A DNA stretch of 64,000 nt from Chitinophagaceae bacterium (GCA_024643655.1 JAHEMM010000001.1:62001-126000); one strand, 5' to 3'; counted from the first letter of the stretch, positions 1 to 10,878 are shown. The notes: generated from the letters alone by a model not told the origin. Program-made: numbers and translations.

Positions 1-560
1 AAGTATTGTTGAAAGAATTTACAAAAACATTGTATGCTGTAGCTGATGATGTTTATATGAATGTGGATTTTAATCCGGAGTATGTAAAAGAGTATAGATT
101 AATAGGGTTTGATAATAAAGTTGGGGCATTGAGAGATTCATTGTCCATTATTGAAGGTGGTGAAATAGGGTCAGGACATTCTATGCTTGCTTTATTTGAA
201 ATAGTGCCAACTGAAATTAATAAAGGTGCAATTAAAGATGAATTTGTCGGAGGGGAACTGGGAAAAATAAATATTGAATATCATTTGCCGGGCAAGTCAG
301 ATAAGTTACACACTAAATATAATTGCAAATTTGAATACTTGCCATTTGAAAAAATGGAAAGTTCATGTCGTTTTTCTGCAGCAGTTGCTTTATTTGGTTC
401 CCTATTACGCAATTCACCGTTTATTAAAGAATCTAGTTGGAATGAATTATTAGCTATGGCAGAAAACTCAAGCGGTACTAATGATCTATTGCAAAAAGAA
501 TTTGTTCAATTAGTACAACATGCAAAAAATCTGTATTCTAAAGTAAAAAAGAAAAAATGA
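1..560 (+). CDS. C-terminal part of YfbK-like von Willebrand factor type A domain protein (DUF3520 region); 5' truncated by window edge
   Basis: Protein 'LKEFTKTLYAVADDVYMNVDFNPEYVKEYRLIGFDN...GSGHSMLALFEIVP' resembles the YfbK C-terminal region; frame is open to the window edge (the ORF-track start is a TTG). Confidence 0.75.
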   Translation, partial: VLLKEFTKTLYAVADDVYMNVDFNPEYVKEYRLIGFDNKVGALRDSLSIIEGGEIGSGHSMLALFEIVPTEINKGAIKDEFVGGELGKINIEYHLPGKSDKLHTKYNCKFEYLPFEKMESSCRFSAAVALFGSLLRNSPFIKESSWNELLAMAENSSGTNDLLQKEFVQLVQHAKNLYSKVKKKK

Positions 561-576
561 GATGGGTTATCAATAA

Positions 577-1743
577 TTAAGAAAACATCTCCTTTATCTT
601 GTCAAAGAAATTTTTATCAGTTTTATCAGGATGTGGTTTAAAATTAGTTGAATCCTTTAGCTTTTCTAATGCGGCCTTTTCTTCGCTGCTAAGATTTTGT
701 GGTGTCCAGATACTTACTTGAATTAATTGGTCACCTTTATTGTAAGCATTTACAGCTGGAAAGCCTTTACCTTTTAATCTGAATATTTTGCCACCCTGTG
801 TGCCTGCAGGTATTTTAATTTTTGCTCTTCCATCAATTGTTGGTACTTCAATTTGTGTTCCAAAAACTGCATCGGTAAAAGAAAGATGTAATTCATAAGC
901 AACATTTAATCCTTCTCTGTGTAATTCTTTATGTGGTTCTTCTTCTATAAGAATGATTAAATCACCGGCATTCCCACCTCTTTCTCCGGCATTCCCTTTC
1001 CCACTTACATTCATTTGCATACCTTCTTGTACGCCAGCCGGAATGTCTATACTCACCGTTTCTTCTCCATAAACTCTTCCTTCGCCTTTACAACTTGTAC
1101 ATTTTGCAGTTACAGTTGTTCCTTCACCATTACAGGTAGGACATGTTGTAACAGTTTGCATTTGTCCAAGAAAAGTATTTTGCACTCTTCTTACTTGTCC
1201 GCTTCCATTACAAGTACCACATGTTTGCACACTTCCTTTATCTTTTGCACCACTACCACTACAGGTAGAACAGCCGACATGTTTTTTTACTTTAATATTT
1301 TTAGTTACACCCTTTGCAATTTCTTCATACGTCAATTTTAATTTGACTCTTAAATTGCTACCTCTTACACCCCTGCTACGTTGCTGCGATCTTCCACGGC
1401 TTTGTCCGCCGCCAAAAAAACTTCCAAATAAATCATCTCCAAAAACATCTCCAAACTGGCTGAAAATATCATCCATATTCATTCCGCCACCACCGCCAAA
1501 TCCACCTCGGCCATTGCCACTTACGCCTGCATGTCCATACCGGTCGTATTGTGCTTTTTTATCAGCATCGCTAAGTATCTCATAGGCTTCTGCAGCTTCT
1601 TTAAATTTTTCTTCTGCCGCTTTATCGCCAGGATTTCTATCTGGATGATGTTGCATCGCCACTTTGCGATATGCTTTTTTTATTTCATCTGTTGATGATG
1701 ATTTGCCAACGCCTAAAACTTCGTAATAATCTCTTTTTGCCAT
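577..1743 (-). CDS. dnaJ: Molecular chaperone DnaJ
   Basis: J-domain '[36 protein letters not shown]', Gly-rich region, four CxxCxGxG zinc repeats. Confidence 0.98.
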   Translation of the reverse strand: MAKRDYYEVLGVGKSSSTDEIKKAYRKVAMQHHPDRNPGDKAAEEKFKEAAEAYEILSDADKKAQYDRYGHAGVSGNGRGGFGGGGGMNMDDIFSQFGDVFGDDLFGSFFGGGQSRGRSQQRSRGVRGSNLRVKLKLTYEEIAKGVTKNIKVKKHVGCSTCSGSGAKDKGSVQTCGTCNGSGQVRRVQNTFLGQMQTVTTCPTCNGEGTTVTAKCTSCKGEGRVYGEETVSIDIPAGVQEGMQMNVSGKGNAGERGGNAGDLIILIEEEPHKELHREGLNVAYELHLSFTDAVFGTQIEVPTIDGRAKIKIPAGTQGGKIFRLKGKGFPAVNAYNKGDQLIQVSIWTPQNLSSEEKAALEKLKDSTNFKPHPDKTDKNFFDKIKEMFS

Positions 1744-1752
1744 GTTTTAATA

Positions 1753-2322
1753 TTATTTCCCGACTACAACTTTTGCATGACGGATTATTTTGTCATTCAG
1801 ATAGTACCCTTTTAGAATTTCATCTACAACTTTTCCTTTTAAATCCTCAGTTGGTGCCTGGATCTCTGTTACCGCTTCATGCAAATCAGCATTGAACTCT
1901 TCGCCAATGGTTGACATTACTTTTAATCCCCTGGCTTGCATGGTATTTCGAAGCTTATTAAAAACAAGCAAAACGCCTTCTTTTATAGATGCCGCATCTT
2001 TACTGACTTCAATTTGTTTTTGAGCCCGGTCACAATCATCTATCACATCTAGCAATTCTGTAATTACATCTTTGCCGGCTGTCTGAATTAATTCAACTCT
2101 TTCTTTTGCATTTCTGCGTTTAAAGTTGTCAAACTCAGCAACTTTACGAAGAAACTTGTCTTTTTCTTCTGCCAATTCCCCTTTTATTTTTTCTAGTTCA
2201 GACTCTTCTGCAACTGGCTCATTTAAGTGAGTTGTACCCCGTTGATTTTCGTCAGCATTAATATCAATACTATCATTAGTCTCTAAATTCACATCTTGTT
2301 CATTCATATCTTTTTCTGCCAT
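1753..2322 (-). CDS. grpE: Nucleotide exchange factor GrpE (start revised to internal ATG, MAEKDMNEQD)
   Basis: 'KFLRKVAEFDNFKRRNAKERVELIQTAGKDVITELLDVIDDCDRA' GrpE core; directly upstream of dnaJ. Confidence 0.95.
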   Translation of the reverse strand: MAEKDMNEQDVNLETNDSIDINADENQRGTTHLNEPVAEESELEKIKGELAEEKDKFLRKVAEFDNFKRRNAKERVELIQTAGKDVITELLDVIDDCDRAQKQIEVSKDAASIKEGVLLVFNKLRNTMQARGLKVMSTIGEEFNADLHEAVTEIQAPTEDLKGKVVDEILKGYYLNDKIIRHAKVVVGK

Positions 2323-2521
2323 TTTAGTAAAAATTGAGTGCAAAGGTAGGATTGTCAAGAATATTGCCAAGGATCAAATTGGGACAATTTGACTCTAAAT
2401 TGTCAATTTATTTTGATTATAAATGACAAGATTTGCAAAAACACTTGATTCATTCAAATCAAATAGCCTTATTCCTTCTACTTCAAATCGTTAAGCCTTC
2501 TTACTGTATCTTGCAGCCGTT

Positions 2522-3694
2522 ATGATTAAAGTTTATTTAAAGCGGAAAATTACTCCAAGAGTAGCAAATGGACACCCTTGGGTTTTCAATAATGAGGTTG
2601 AAAAGATTGAAGGCGAAGTGTTGGGTGGTGAAACAGTTGAAGTTTTAACACATGATAAAAAGTTTATAGGGAAAGGATATATCAATCCAAAATCACAGAT
2701 ATTAGTAAGGTTATTGACGAGAAAAAAATCGGATGAAATAAACGAACATTTTTTTTATCGTGAGATTCTGAAGTGTTGGGAATACCGGCAACAAATTGGC
2801 TATACTGAAAATTGCAGACTTGTTTTTGGTGAAGCAGATTCATTACCTCAATTAATCATTGATAAATTTAATGATTACTTTGTTTTGCAAACGCTTACGT
2901 TAGGCATGGATAAATGGAAACCTGCTATTGTTGAAGCATTGAATACTATTTTTTCTCCGAAAGGAATTTATGAAAGAAATGACGTGCCTGTAAGAGAACT
3001 AGAAGGATTGCCTCAGCATAAAGGGTTTCTCTCAGCACCTTTTGATACCAATATTTTAATTAATGAAAATGGATTCCAGTTTCGTGTAGATATTGAAAAT
3101 GGACAAAAAACAGGTTATTTTCTTGACCAGCAGGATAATAGAAAAGCAATTCAACATATTGTAAAAGGAGCGGAAGTATTAGGTGCTTTTACTTATACAG
3201 GTACTTTCGAAGTGCATGCAGCTAAATATGGAGCAAAATCTGTTCTTGGGCTAGATATTTCAGCCAATGCAGTGGAACAGGCGAATAAAAATGCAGCGCT
3301 GAATAATGTGCAAGATATTTGCCGTTTTGAAACAGCCAATGCATTTGATGTTTTAAAGCAGTGGGGAAAAGATGGTCGGCAATATGATGTTGTAATGTTA
3401 GATCCGCCAGCTTTTACAAAAAGCAGAGAAACGATTCAGAAAGCAATTACAGGTTATAAGGAAATAAATCTTCGGGGGATGAAATTGGTTAAACCCGGAG
3501 GGTTTTTAGTAACATCTTCTTGTACAAATCTTGTAAATGAAGATTTGTTTTTACAAATTATTGACATGGCTGCAAAGGATGCGAGACGTAAACTAAGGCA
3601 AGTTGTTTTTCAAAAGCAATCTGCAGATCACCCAATAGTAAGAGGAATGGATAATACACATTATCTTAAATTCCTGATAGTTCAGGTTCAATAA
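2522..3694 (+). CDS. Class I SAM-dependent rRNA methyltransferase, RlmI/RlmK-like (PUA domain + methyltransferase)
   Basis: N-terminal PUA-like 'VYLKRKITPRVANGHPWVFNNEV'; 'DVVMLDPPAFTKSRE' motif; 'GGFLVTSSCTN'. Confidence 0.9.
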   Translation: MIKVYLKRKITPRVANGHPWVFNNEVEKIEGEVLGGETVEVLTHDKKFIGKGYINPKSQILVRLLTRKKSDEINEHFFYREILKCWEYRQQIGYTENCRLVFGEADSLPQLIIDKFNDYFVLQTLTLGMDKWKPAIVEALNTIFSPKGIYERNDVPVRELEGLPQHKGFLSAPFDTNILINENGFQFRVDIENGQKTGYFLDQQDNRKAIQHIVKGAEVLGAFTYTGTFEVHAAKYGAKSVLGLDISANAVEQANKNAALNNVQDICRFETANAFDVLKQWGKDGRQYDVVMLDPPAFTKSRETIQKAITGYKEINLRGMKLVKPGGFLVTSSCTNLVNEDLFLQIIDMAAKDARRKLRQVVFQKQSADHPIVRGMDNTHYLKFLIVQVQ

Positions 3695-3711
3695 CAAAGT
3701 AGGAGGGAGAA

Positions 3712-4059
3712 TTAACGAGATACCTGAAATTTGCCTGATTCAATTATTTTCCCTGAGCTTATTTCTACAAGATGATAAATGTATAAGCCTCTATTGAAAT
3801 CATTTAATTGTACAGTAATCTTTTGTGAAAGGGTTGCGCTTTCGTACATTTTTTTACCTACGAAACTATAAATCTGTATGATATGATTTTTTTCGTAATT
3901 CTTAGGAACATCAAAGTTGATAAAAGCAGTAGCCGGATTAGGATATAGTTTTACAATCCGATCATTTGTTTCACCCAAAGTATTACTTCTAATAGATTGA
4001 GCCTGTGATTGAATGGTAATCAACAGTATAATGGATAATATGGTAAAGACTCGTCTCAA
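3712..4059 (-). CDS. Small secreted protein consisting almost only of a signal peptide and a T9SS type A C-terminal sorting domain
   Basis: Signal peptide 'MRRVFTILSIILLITIQSQAQ' followed by 'VKLYPNPATAFINFDVP...GLYIYHLVEISSGKIIESGKFQVSR'. Confidence 0.75.
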   Translation of the reverse strand: MRRVFTILSIILLITIQSQAQSIRSNTLGETNDRIVKLYPNPATAFINFDVPKNYEKNHIIQIYSFVGKKMYESATLSQKITVQLNDFNRGLYIYHLVEISSGKIIESGKFQVSR

Positions 4060-4195
4060 CGAAACAAATTTACTTTTATTATTCGAAAATTAGGCCAATA
4101 ATTTTAATTGACCAACGTAATTTTACTATACTTTATAAATAATTGATATTCAATTAAATAAAAGGGAAAAGATGAGATAGTTTTAACAAAATTTA

Positions 4196-4654
4196 TTATA
4201 AAGTTTCCAACGTCTTTTTAATTTTTTCAAAATCCGGAATTTCACCTGCATTGTCAAGTATCTCAGCATATTGTATAATCCCACTTTTATCAATCACAAA
4301 AGCAGAACGTTTGGAAACACCTTTCATATTATATCCAAACTGATCGTAAATAGAATTATAGGCTTTTGATACATCTTTATTAAAGTCGCTTAATAAAGTA
4401 AAATTCAAATGTTGATCTTCTTTAAATCGGTTAAGTGTCTGCAAAGAGTCGACAGAAATACCAATAACTTTTGCATTAAGATTATTATACCAAGCAATAT
4501 TATCTCTAATTGAACATAATTCTGTAGTACATACACTAGTAAAGGCTAAAGGAAAAAATAAAAGTAAGACCGCCTGCCCTTGCAGTTCAGAAAGTGTCAA
4601 TTCTTTTTTTTCGCTATCAAATAAAGTGAAGTCTGGGGCTTTTTGTCCTACCAT
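4196..4654 (-). CDS. Peroxiredoxin (AhpC/TSA family)
   Basis: 'GQKAPDFTLFDSEKKELTLSEL...LLLFFPLAFTSVCTTELCSIRD' thioredoxin-fold Prx motif. Confidence 0.93.
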   Translation of the reverse strand: MVGQKAPDFTLFDSEKKELTLSELQGQAVLLLFFPLAFTSVCTTELCSIRDNIAWYNNLNAKVIGISVDSLQTLNRFKEDQHLNFTLLSDFNKDVSKAYNSIYDQFGYNMKGVSKRSAFVIDKSGIIQYAEILDNAGEIPDFEKIKKTLETL

Positions 4655-4744
4655 AAAAATTGGTTAATAATAATTTAATTTATTAGTTTGCAATAGTAAC
4701 AGCTATATTTTAAAAAAGTTCTCTTTTGTAAACTTAAAATTTTT

Positions 4745-5443
4745 ATGAAAAAATTATTTGCAGAATTAATCGGTACTTTTTCTTTAGTCTTATTTGGATG
4801 TGGAGCCGCAGTTATTTCAGGTATTTCAGAAACAGGCCCGGCTGGTATTGGCTTGCTGGGAATATCTCTGGCATTTGGATTGGCTGTAGTTGCTATGGCT
4901 TATGCAATTGGTGGCATTACTGGTTGTCATATTAATCCCGCAATAACTATCTCAATGTTAGTTGCTGGAAAAATTAAAACTGGTGAAGCTGTAAATTATA
5001 TAATCGGACAGTTTATTGGAGCCACGTTGGCTGCTGGTGTTTTGTATTTAATACAAAAAGGATCACCAGCGTTTTCAATGGGTGAGTGGGCGTTGGGTGC
5101 TAATGGTTGGGGAGAAGGTTATTTAGGACAATATAATATGACATCAGCATTTATTGCAGAAGCCGTATTAACTTTTTTATTCTTGTTTGTAATCTTTGCA
5201 ACTACATCCAAATTTGGTAATGGTTCGATGGCAGGATTGGCAATTGGTTTAACGTTAGTATTAATCCATTTAGTAGCCATTCCAATTACTGGTACTTCAG
5301 TAAATCCAGCCAGGAGTTTTGGCCCTGCCATTTTTGCTCAAGGAAAAGCATTAACTCAGCTCTGGTTATTTATTGTTGCTCCGATTGCAGGAGGTGTACT
5401 TGCAGCCTTAGTTTGGAAAGGCTTATTTGAAACAAAAGAATAA
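4745..5443 (+). CDS. MIP family channel / aquaporin Z-like
   Basis: Two NPA motifs ('CHINPAITIS', 'TSVNPARSFGPA'), six TM segments. Confidence 0.96.
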   Translation: MKKLFAELIGTFSLVLFGCGAAVISGISETGPAGIGLLGISLAFGLAVVAMAYAIGGITGCHINPAITISMLVAGKIKTGEAVNYIIGQFIGATLAAGVLYLIQKGSPAFSMGEWALGANGWGEGYLGQYNMTSAFIAEAVLTFLFLFVIFATTSKFGNGSMAGLAIGLTLVLIHLVAIPITGTSVNPARSFGPAIFAQGKALTQLWLFIVAPIAGGVLAALVWKGLFETKE

Positions 5444-5466
5444 TGTGATTAAATAAATAATTTAGG

Positions 5467-5492
5467 AAAGAGGATTTTTAAATCCTCTTTTT
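5467..5492. terminator. Bidirectional intrinsic terminator between convergent aquaporin and sprF-like genes
   Basis: Perfect 11-bp stem AAAGAGGATTT-TT-AAATCCTCTTT followed by T residues. Confidence 0.7.
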
Positions 5493-5498
5493 AATGCA

Positions 5499-6515
5499 CT
5501 AAAATTTAGGACAAAGTAAATATTCACCTTTACTTTTTCTAAACCCTAAATAGGATAGAGAAATCTCAAAACCACCACGGCCATAACTTGATGGCTTAAG
5601 TTTAGAAATATTGACATCATAACTCAAAGCAAAAGAGAAAGGAGAGTAATCTAATTTTAATACAGGAATTAAAGCATCATCCCATCTTAGAAATCCTCCG
5701 GCATGAATTGTATAAGCCGGGTTATCAGGATCCTCACCCAATTTTAATCCATACATAAGCCCCCCTACGGTTTCAGAAAAACTTCCTTGCCTCGAATGAT
5801 CCGCAAGTATTGTCATATAGGCATTTTCTGAAACGCCTAATTTTAGTCCGCCAGAAAAAACCAATTTTGGCTGTAACTCTATACTAGCATTTCTTAAAAA
5901 AAATGATTGATTTGGTTTATTGAGGTGATGATAAGCTGCGCCAATAAAAAAATTGTTATCAGGATTATAAGCAAGGTTTGAATTATAACTTATTCCTACA
6001 CTGCCATCCCAGTATGTAAACTGGCTGTTAGCAAAGTTTTCGCCTAAGCCACCATTATCATATTGGGTATTCGTTGTTACTTTCGAAGGGTCAAATCTTC
6101 TTTGAATCATTCCTCCCATAAACCCTAATGATAAATAACTATTTTTTTCTGAGCTTAATGATTTATGATAATTTAAAGCAGGCAATATATGTGTAGATGT
6201 CCAACCAATTGTCCCTGCTTTATCATACATGATCTGCATGCCAGTAGTAATAAAGTCATTCCCTTTTCCAATTGGCATTTTAAATTCTGCATTTACAGAT
6301 CCGGTTTTATAGGCATTTGTTAAGCTGTTCCATTGATCCCGGTAAACTGCCTGTACCCTGATATCACCTGAAAAAATTCCAGCCAATGAAGGATTTCTTA
6401 ATAAAGGAGTTTCAAAAAATTGTGAGAAATGAATATCCTGGCTTTTTGCAGTAAAACAAAATGCTAAAGCAATAAAGGGGAAAATAAAATGTAATATCGA
6501 TTTTCTCATCTTCAT
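5499..6515 (-). CDS. PorP/SprF family type IX secretion system membrane protein
   Basis: 'QDIHFSQFFETPLLRNPSLAGIFSGDIRVQAVYRDQWNSL' is the PorP/SprF N-terminal signature. Confidence 0.95.
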   Translation of the reverse strand: MKMRKSILHFIFPFIALAFCFTAKSQDIHFSQFFETPLLRNPSLAGIFSGDIRVQAVYRDQWNSLTNAYKTGSVNAEFKMPIGKGNDFITTGMQIMYDKAGTIGWTSTHILPALNYHKSLSSEKNSYLSLGFMGGMIQRRFDPSKVTTNTQYDNGGLGENFANSQFTYWDGSVGISYNSNLAYNPDNNFFIGAAYHHLNKPNQSFFLRNASIELQPKLVFSGGLKLGVSENAYMTILADHSRQGSFSETVGGLMYGLKLGEDPDNPAYTIHAGGFLRWDDALIPVLKLDYSPFSFALSYDVNISKLKPSSYGRGGFEISLSYLGFRKSKGEYLLCPKF

Positions 6516-6516
6516 A

Positions 6517-9500
6517 TTATAAGATCAAAGCAATATTGCCGTTTAATTTAATAATCTCACCATTATCACAAAATACTTCAGCCTGATACACATATACATC
6601 TGCTTTAGCTTTGCTATTTTTATACGTTCCATTCCAACCTGATGACGCATCATTTACTGGGAAATCTCTTTTTTCAAATACTAGTTCACCCCACCTGTTA
6701 AATATTCTAAGCATTCTTACTCTTTCTAAGCCTTTACCTCTCGGGTAAAACACATCGTTGCTACCGTCACCATTAGGTGAAAAAGTATTAGGTATAAATA
6801 AATTGGAATTAACACAGATAACATTTACTTGTATTGAACCAATATTGCTGCAACCGTTATCATCAGTAAAGTAAACTTGATAAAAAGTGTTCAATTTAGG
6901 AACGGCGTCAGGTTGTGGACAATCAGTACAACTAAGTCCTGTAGCAGGAGCCCATATCCAACTGATTGTATTAGGAGAATAAGTGGCAGGAATTGTTTGC
7001 GCAAAACCATTTTGAATAGTAATCTGCGATGGCATATTTACAACAGGTAATGGGTTTATGTATACTGTTTGTAACGTCGTGTCTTTGCAACCAGTACTAT
7101 TTGTAGCAATGGAAGTTATTGAAAAAGTACCGGCAGTTGTATATTTCTGTATTGTTGGATTTTGTAATGTTGAAATATTTCCATTTGGAAAATCCCATTG
7201 CCATGTTACAACTGAAGTATCTGGTTGTAGGAAAATTCCCGAATGTAATAATGATGAGTTCACGCAAACAATTGAGTCACCGGCAATATCTATTAATGGC
7301 CTTTGAACAATTTTTACAAGATTAGGCATTCGAAGTGTATCCGTACATCCTGCTTGTGTTTCAACAGCCAATTGAACAGTGTAAAATCCTGGAGAAGTAT
7401 ATTGATGAGATGGGTTTGTTAATGTGGAAGTTCCTCCATCACCAAAATCCCAGTTATACCTAACTATTGGATCATTGGAGATTGATGAATCGGAAAAATT
7501 AACGGTTCCCCTATCACAAAAAACTAATGTATCATATCCAAAGTCCGCTTTTGCACCTGAAATATAAAAAGTATCAATACCGTTTAGTAAAATCAAACAA
7601 CCTGATGGGTCTTGTAAAATGACTTTGGGTAGAAAATTTCCAAAATTCGTGTAGGTATGGTTTATTGAAGGTGTTGTAGTTGTTGCCGTATTCCCATCGC
7701 CAAAATCCCAGAAATAAGAAACAATAGGACTCGAGGTAACTATATCAAGAGTTGTGCTGAAAGGACTGCACCCTGCTGTAGGTGAATAGCTGATCATTGA
7801 ACCTGCTGTGTCATAAATACGAATCGTTCTAGTTATGGAATCAAGGCAACCGCCTGGGCTGGTAACAAGTAGTTTTACAGGATAAACACCCGGTAAATTG
7901 TAAAAGTGAACAGGATTGGTGAGGTTGGATGTGCCTTCACCCGGACCAAAATCCCATAATAAATTTGTAAAATAGGTGGAAGTATTTGTAAACTGAACTT
8001 GCAGCGGTGTACAAGAGCTAATGGAATCACTAACTGTAAAATCAGCAACAGGTAAATCTACACGAATATAAGTTGTTCTTATAAGCGAATCGGCACAGCC
8101 ATAAATGTCCTGTACTCTCAACTTCACAGTATATAATCCTGGAGTGGAATAAATATAAGTTGGAGAAGTTAAAGATGATGTGCCACCATCGCCAAATTCC
8201 CAGAAACTGGTAAGGCCTGCTGGACTTGAATTATTGTTAAATGTAACAGTAGCATTTGGACAGGTTAATGTATTAGCAGATGAAAAAGCAGGAATAGGAT
8301 CTGTGGAATTTATAAGATTTGCAATTGTAATGCTATCCATACATCCTGTAGCATCGGTAACAATTAATTGAACAGAAAATGTTCCGACAGTATTATAAGT
8401 GTGTTGAAAAGGAGGGCCACTGAAATTCTGAATAGTGCCATCCCCAAAATTCCATTTCCAGTTAGTTATTGCATTTGTTCCATCTGTAGTTGAGAGATCA
8501 TTAAATGTCGTAGTTAGTCCGGCACATCCGCCTACATTCGAGGCTGAAAAATTTGCTGTAGCTCCGTTGATGCGTATATAGTTTGTTTTTGTAACAGTAT
8601 TTGTACATCCGTTATTATCAGTAGTTGTTAATACAACTGTATACGTACCGCTTGTGGTATAAGTATGATTAATAGTCGTTAAAGCAGTTGTTGCATTGAA
8701 ACCATCACCAAAATCCCAAAAATAACTTGCAATATTAGATGTATTAATATTTGATGCTGTAAAATCTATCGTTGCTATTTTACAGGCTGTAAGTTGATTA
8801 GCATTAAAATCAGGATTTTCATTTATCGTTTGAATAATTCGTTGCGTTGTGTCAGCACAAGCTCCGTTTGTTACTATCAATCTGACTGTAAATGGTCCGA
8901 ATGAAGGGAAAATATGTACCGGATTTTGAATAGATGAAATTGGTGACCCGTCCCCAAAATCCCATTCCCAGGTTTGTGGCGAAATCGATTGATCTGTAAA
9001 ACTAAATTCTAGTCTGTTTGTACAATTAGGCACAGGAGTAAATCTGGCAATCGGAGGTAATACTCGTACATAGTTAGTTCTTATCAAAGTATCCGGACAT
9101 CCGTTATTTGTAGCAATCAAGCGAATAGTGAAATATCCGGTATCAGTATAACTATGTGTGGGATTTTGTAAAGTTGAAGTGCCTCCATCACCAAAATCCC
9201 AAAGCCATTCATTTGAGGGTACAGTCAGGTTACTAAAATAAACTGGTTGCGTACCACAAACTGGAATAGGAGCAGCAGAAAAATTAGCAATTGGCTTCGA
9301 TCCTACAGTCACTGCATTTGGTATTAAGAGTGTATCTGTACAGCCGCTGCTTGTTGTAATAATCAAACGCACTGTATAAGTGCCTTGTGCAACATATGTG
9401 TATGTTGGGTTTGCCAGTGTAGAAGTACCGCCATCTCCAAAATCCCAATTATAAGAGGTTACTGCATCAATAGATGTAATAACAGGTACAGGTGAAATAC

Positions 9501-10878
9501 TATAAGGGATACAACCCCTTACAGGAAATAATGGGATACTGATTGTTGCTCTTCGGATAACGATATAATCCGGTATTATTAAAGTATCAGAACAGCCAAA
9601 TGAGTTTGTAGTAATCAATGTTACCGTAAAGCTTCCATAACTTGTATAGGTATTCGAAGGATTTTGAACTGTTGATGTATTGCCATCCCCAAAATCCCAT
9701 TGCCAATTGACCGGAGAACCAGTTGATAAGTCAGTGAAATTAACTGTTAAGGGTGGTTCGCATTTTGAAGTTACAGGGGCTGAAAAATTAGAAACAGGCC
9801 TTGGGTTTACAGTAATTGTATGTGATATGGAGTCAATGCAACTTGAATAAGTATTGTAAAGCCAAATGGTATAGGTTCCGGGCAAAGTATAACTATGGCT
9901 TGTATTGATTGTATTTGCCGTAGCACCATCTCCGAAATTCCAGCTGGAGCTTACCGGGACGGGAGTAGAATTATTTGTAAATGTTGCACTTTCGTTGGTA
10001 CATACAGCTGGTGGACTATTAAAATCTGTAGTAAAGCCTCCTATAATAACTGGATTATTTCTGAAAGTATCTACGCATCCGGCGCTACTGGTAGTAATTA
10101 AAGTAGTAATAAAAGATCCATTCGATAAATAGGTATGTGAAGGATTTTGAGCTGTTGAAGTATTGCCATCCCCAAAATCCCATAAATAACTAAGTGTGGG
10201 AGGCCCGGTTGAAGTATTGGTAAAATTAATTGTTGCTGGTGCAGAGCAAACAGTAGCTTGTGTATTCGTAAAACTTGCAATAACACCAGTCGTGGAAGTA
10301 ATATAGTTAGGCCTGCTTACCGTTTTGGTACAACCTTTATCATTTGTAACCTTCAACGTAATTGTGAAATTGCCGGTAGTTGTAAAAGTCGCCAAGGGGT
10401 TTTGTAAGGTTGAGGTAGTGCCATTTCCAAAATCCCATAACCAGCTCACATTTGTATTGCCGGCACCAGCTGTTGATAAATCTGTAAACTGGACTCTTAG
10501 TGGAAAACATCCGCTTTGGGGAGTTGCCGAAAAATTAATAATTGGCGGTTCATAAACATTTATATATTGTGTTCGTGTTAATGAGTTTGATCCATTTGCA
10601 TTCGTTACAGTAAGTGTTATTGTATAAGAACCAGGTATAAAATATGAAGTAGTAGGATTTTGCAAAACAGATGTATTTCCATTTCCAAAATTCCAATTCC
10701 ATGATGTTGGATTACCTGTGGAAATATCTTGAAAGTTGATAATTACCGGGGAGCAACCTGACTGTGGCGTACCCAAAAAATTAGCAACTGGAGTTTGTGC
10801 AGAAACTAAAGTATTTGGAGCTAAAATAAGTAAGGACACAACTAGTAAAACTAGGATATGGTTAATTTGTTTTTTCAA
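6517..10878 (-). CDS. Giant PKD-repeat cell-surface protein with gliding motility-associated C-terminal (T9SS type B) domain
   Basis: 15 PKD-like repeats by eye (W.WDFGDGxTS and variants), C-terminus 'LFIPNTFSPNGDGSNDVFYPRGKGLERVRMLRIFNRWGELVFEKRDF...GWNGTYKN'. Confidence 0.95.
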   Translation of the reverse strand: MKKQINHILVLLVVSLLILAPNTLVSAQTPVANFLGTPQSGCSPVIINFQDISTGNPTSWNWNFGNGNTSVLQNPTTSYFIPGSYTITLTVTNANGSNSLTRTQYINVYEPPIINFSATPQSGCFPLRVQFTDLSTAGAGNTNVSWLWDFGNGTTSTLQNPLATFTTTGNFTITLKVTNDKGCTKTVSRPNYITSTTGVIASFTNTQATVCSAPATINFTNTSTGPPTLSYLWDFGDGNTSTAQNPSHTYLSNGSFITTLITTSSAGCVDTFRNNPVIIGGFTTDFNSPPAVCTNESATFTNNSTPVPVSSSWNFGDGATANTINTSHSYTLPGTYTIWLYNTYSSCIDSISHTITVNPRPVSNFSAPVTSKCEPPLTVNFTDLSTGSPVNWQWDFGDGNTSTVQNPSNTYTSYGSFTVTLITTNSFGCSDTLIIPDYIVIRRATISIPLFPVRGCIPYSISPVPVITSIDAVTSYNWDFGDGGTSTLANPTYTYVAQGTYTVRLIITTSSGCTDTLLIPNAVTVGSKPIANFSAAPIPVCGTQPVYFSNLTVPSNEWLWDFGDGGTSTLQNPTHSYTDTGYFTIRLIATNNGCPDTLIRTNYVRVLPPIARFTPVPNCTNRLEFSFTDQSISPQTWEWDFGDGSPISSIQNPVHIFPSFGPFTVRLIVTNGACADTTQRIIQTINENPDFNANQLTACKIATIDFTASNINTSNIASYFWDFGDGFNATTALTTINHTYTTSGTYTVVLTTTDNNGCTNTVTKTNYIRINGATANFSASNVGGCAGLTTTFNDLSTTDGTNAITNWKWNFGDGTIQNFSGPPFQHTYNTVGTFSVQLIVTDATGCMDSITIANLINSTDPIPAFSSANTLTCPNATVTFNNNSSPAGLTSFWEFGDGGTSSLTSPTYIYSTPGLYTVKLRVQDIYGCADSLIRTTYIRVDLPVADFTVSDSISSCTPLQVQFTNTSTYFTNLLWDFGPGEGTSNLTNPVHFYNLPGVYPVKLLVTSPGGCLDSITRTIRIYDTAGSMISYSPTAGCSPFSTTLDIVTSSPIVSYFWDFGDGNTATTTTPSINHTYTNFGNFLPKVILQDPSGCLILLNGIDTFYISGAKADFGYDTLVFCDRGTVNFSDSSISNDPIVRYNWDFGDGGTSTLTNPSHQYTSPGFYTVQLAVETQAGCTDTLRMPNLVKIVQRPLIDIAGDSIVCVNSSLLHSGIFLQPDTSVVTWQWDFPNGNISTLQNPTIQKYTTAGTFSITSIATNSTGCKDTTLQTVYINPLPVVNMPSQITIQNGFAQTIPATYSPNTISWIWAPATGLSCTDCPQPDAVPKLNTFYQVYFTDDNGCSNIGSIQVNVICVNSNLFIPNTFSPNGDGSNDVFYPRGKGLERVRMLRIFNRWGELVFEKRDFPVNDASSGWNGTYKNSKAKADVYVYQAEVFCDNGEIIKLNGNIALIL

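Noticed and set aside
1015-1895. Plus-strand ORFs antisense to dnaJ/grpE (108, 80 and 74 aa)
   Set aside because: Shadow ORFs of strongly conserved dnaJ/grpE on the other strand
6517-10878. Regularly spaced near-identical motifs (ccatcaccaaaatccca-like) that could look like an interspersed repeat or CRISPR array
   Set aside because: They encode the conserved WDFGDG core of PKD repeats in one continuous ORF; spacing is about 240-300 bp and copies vary
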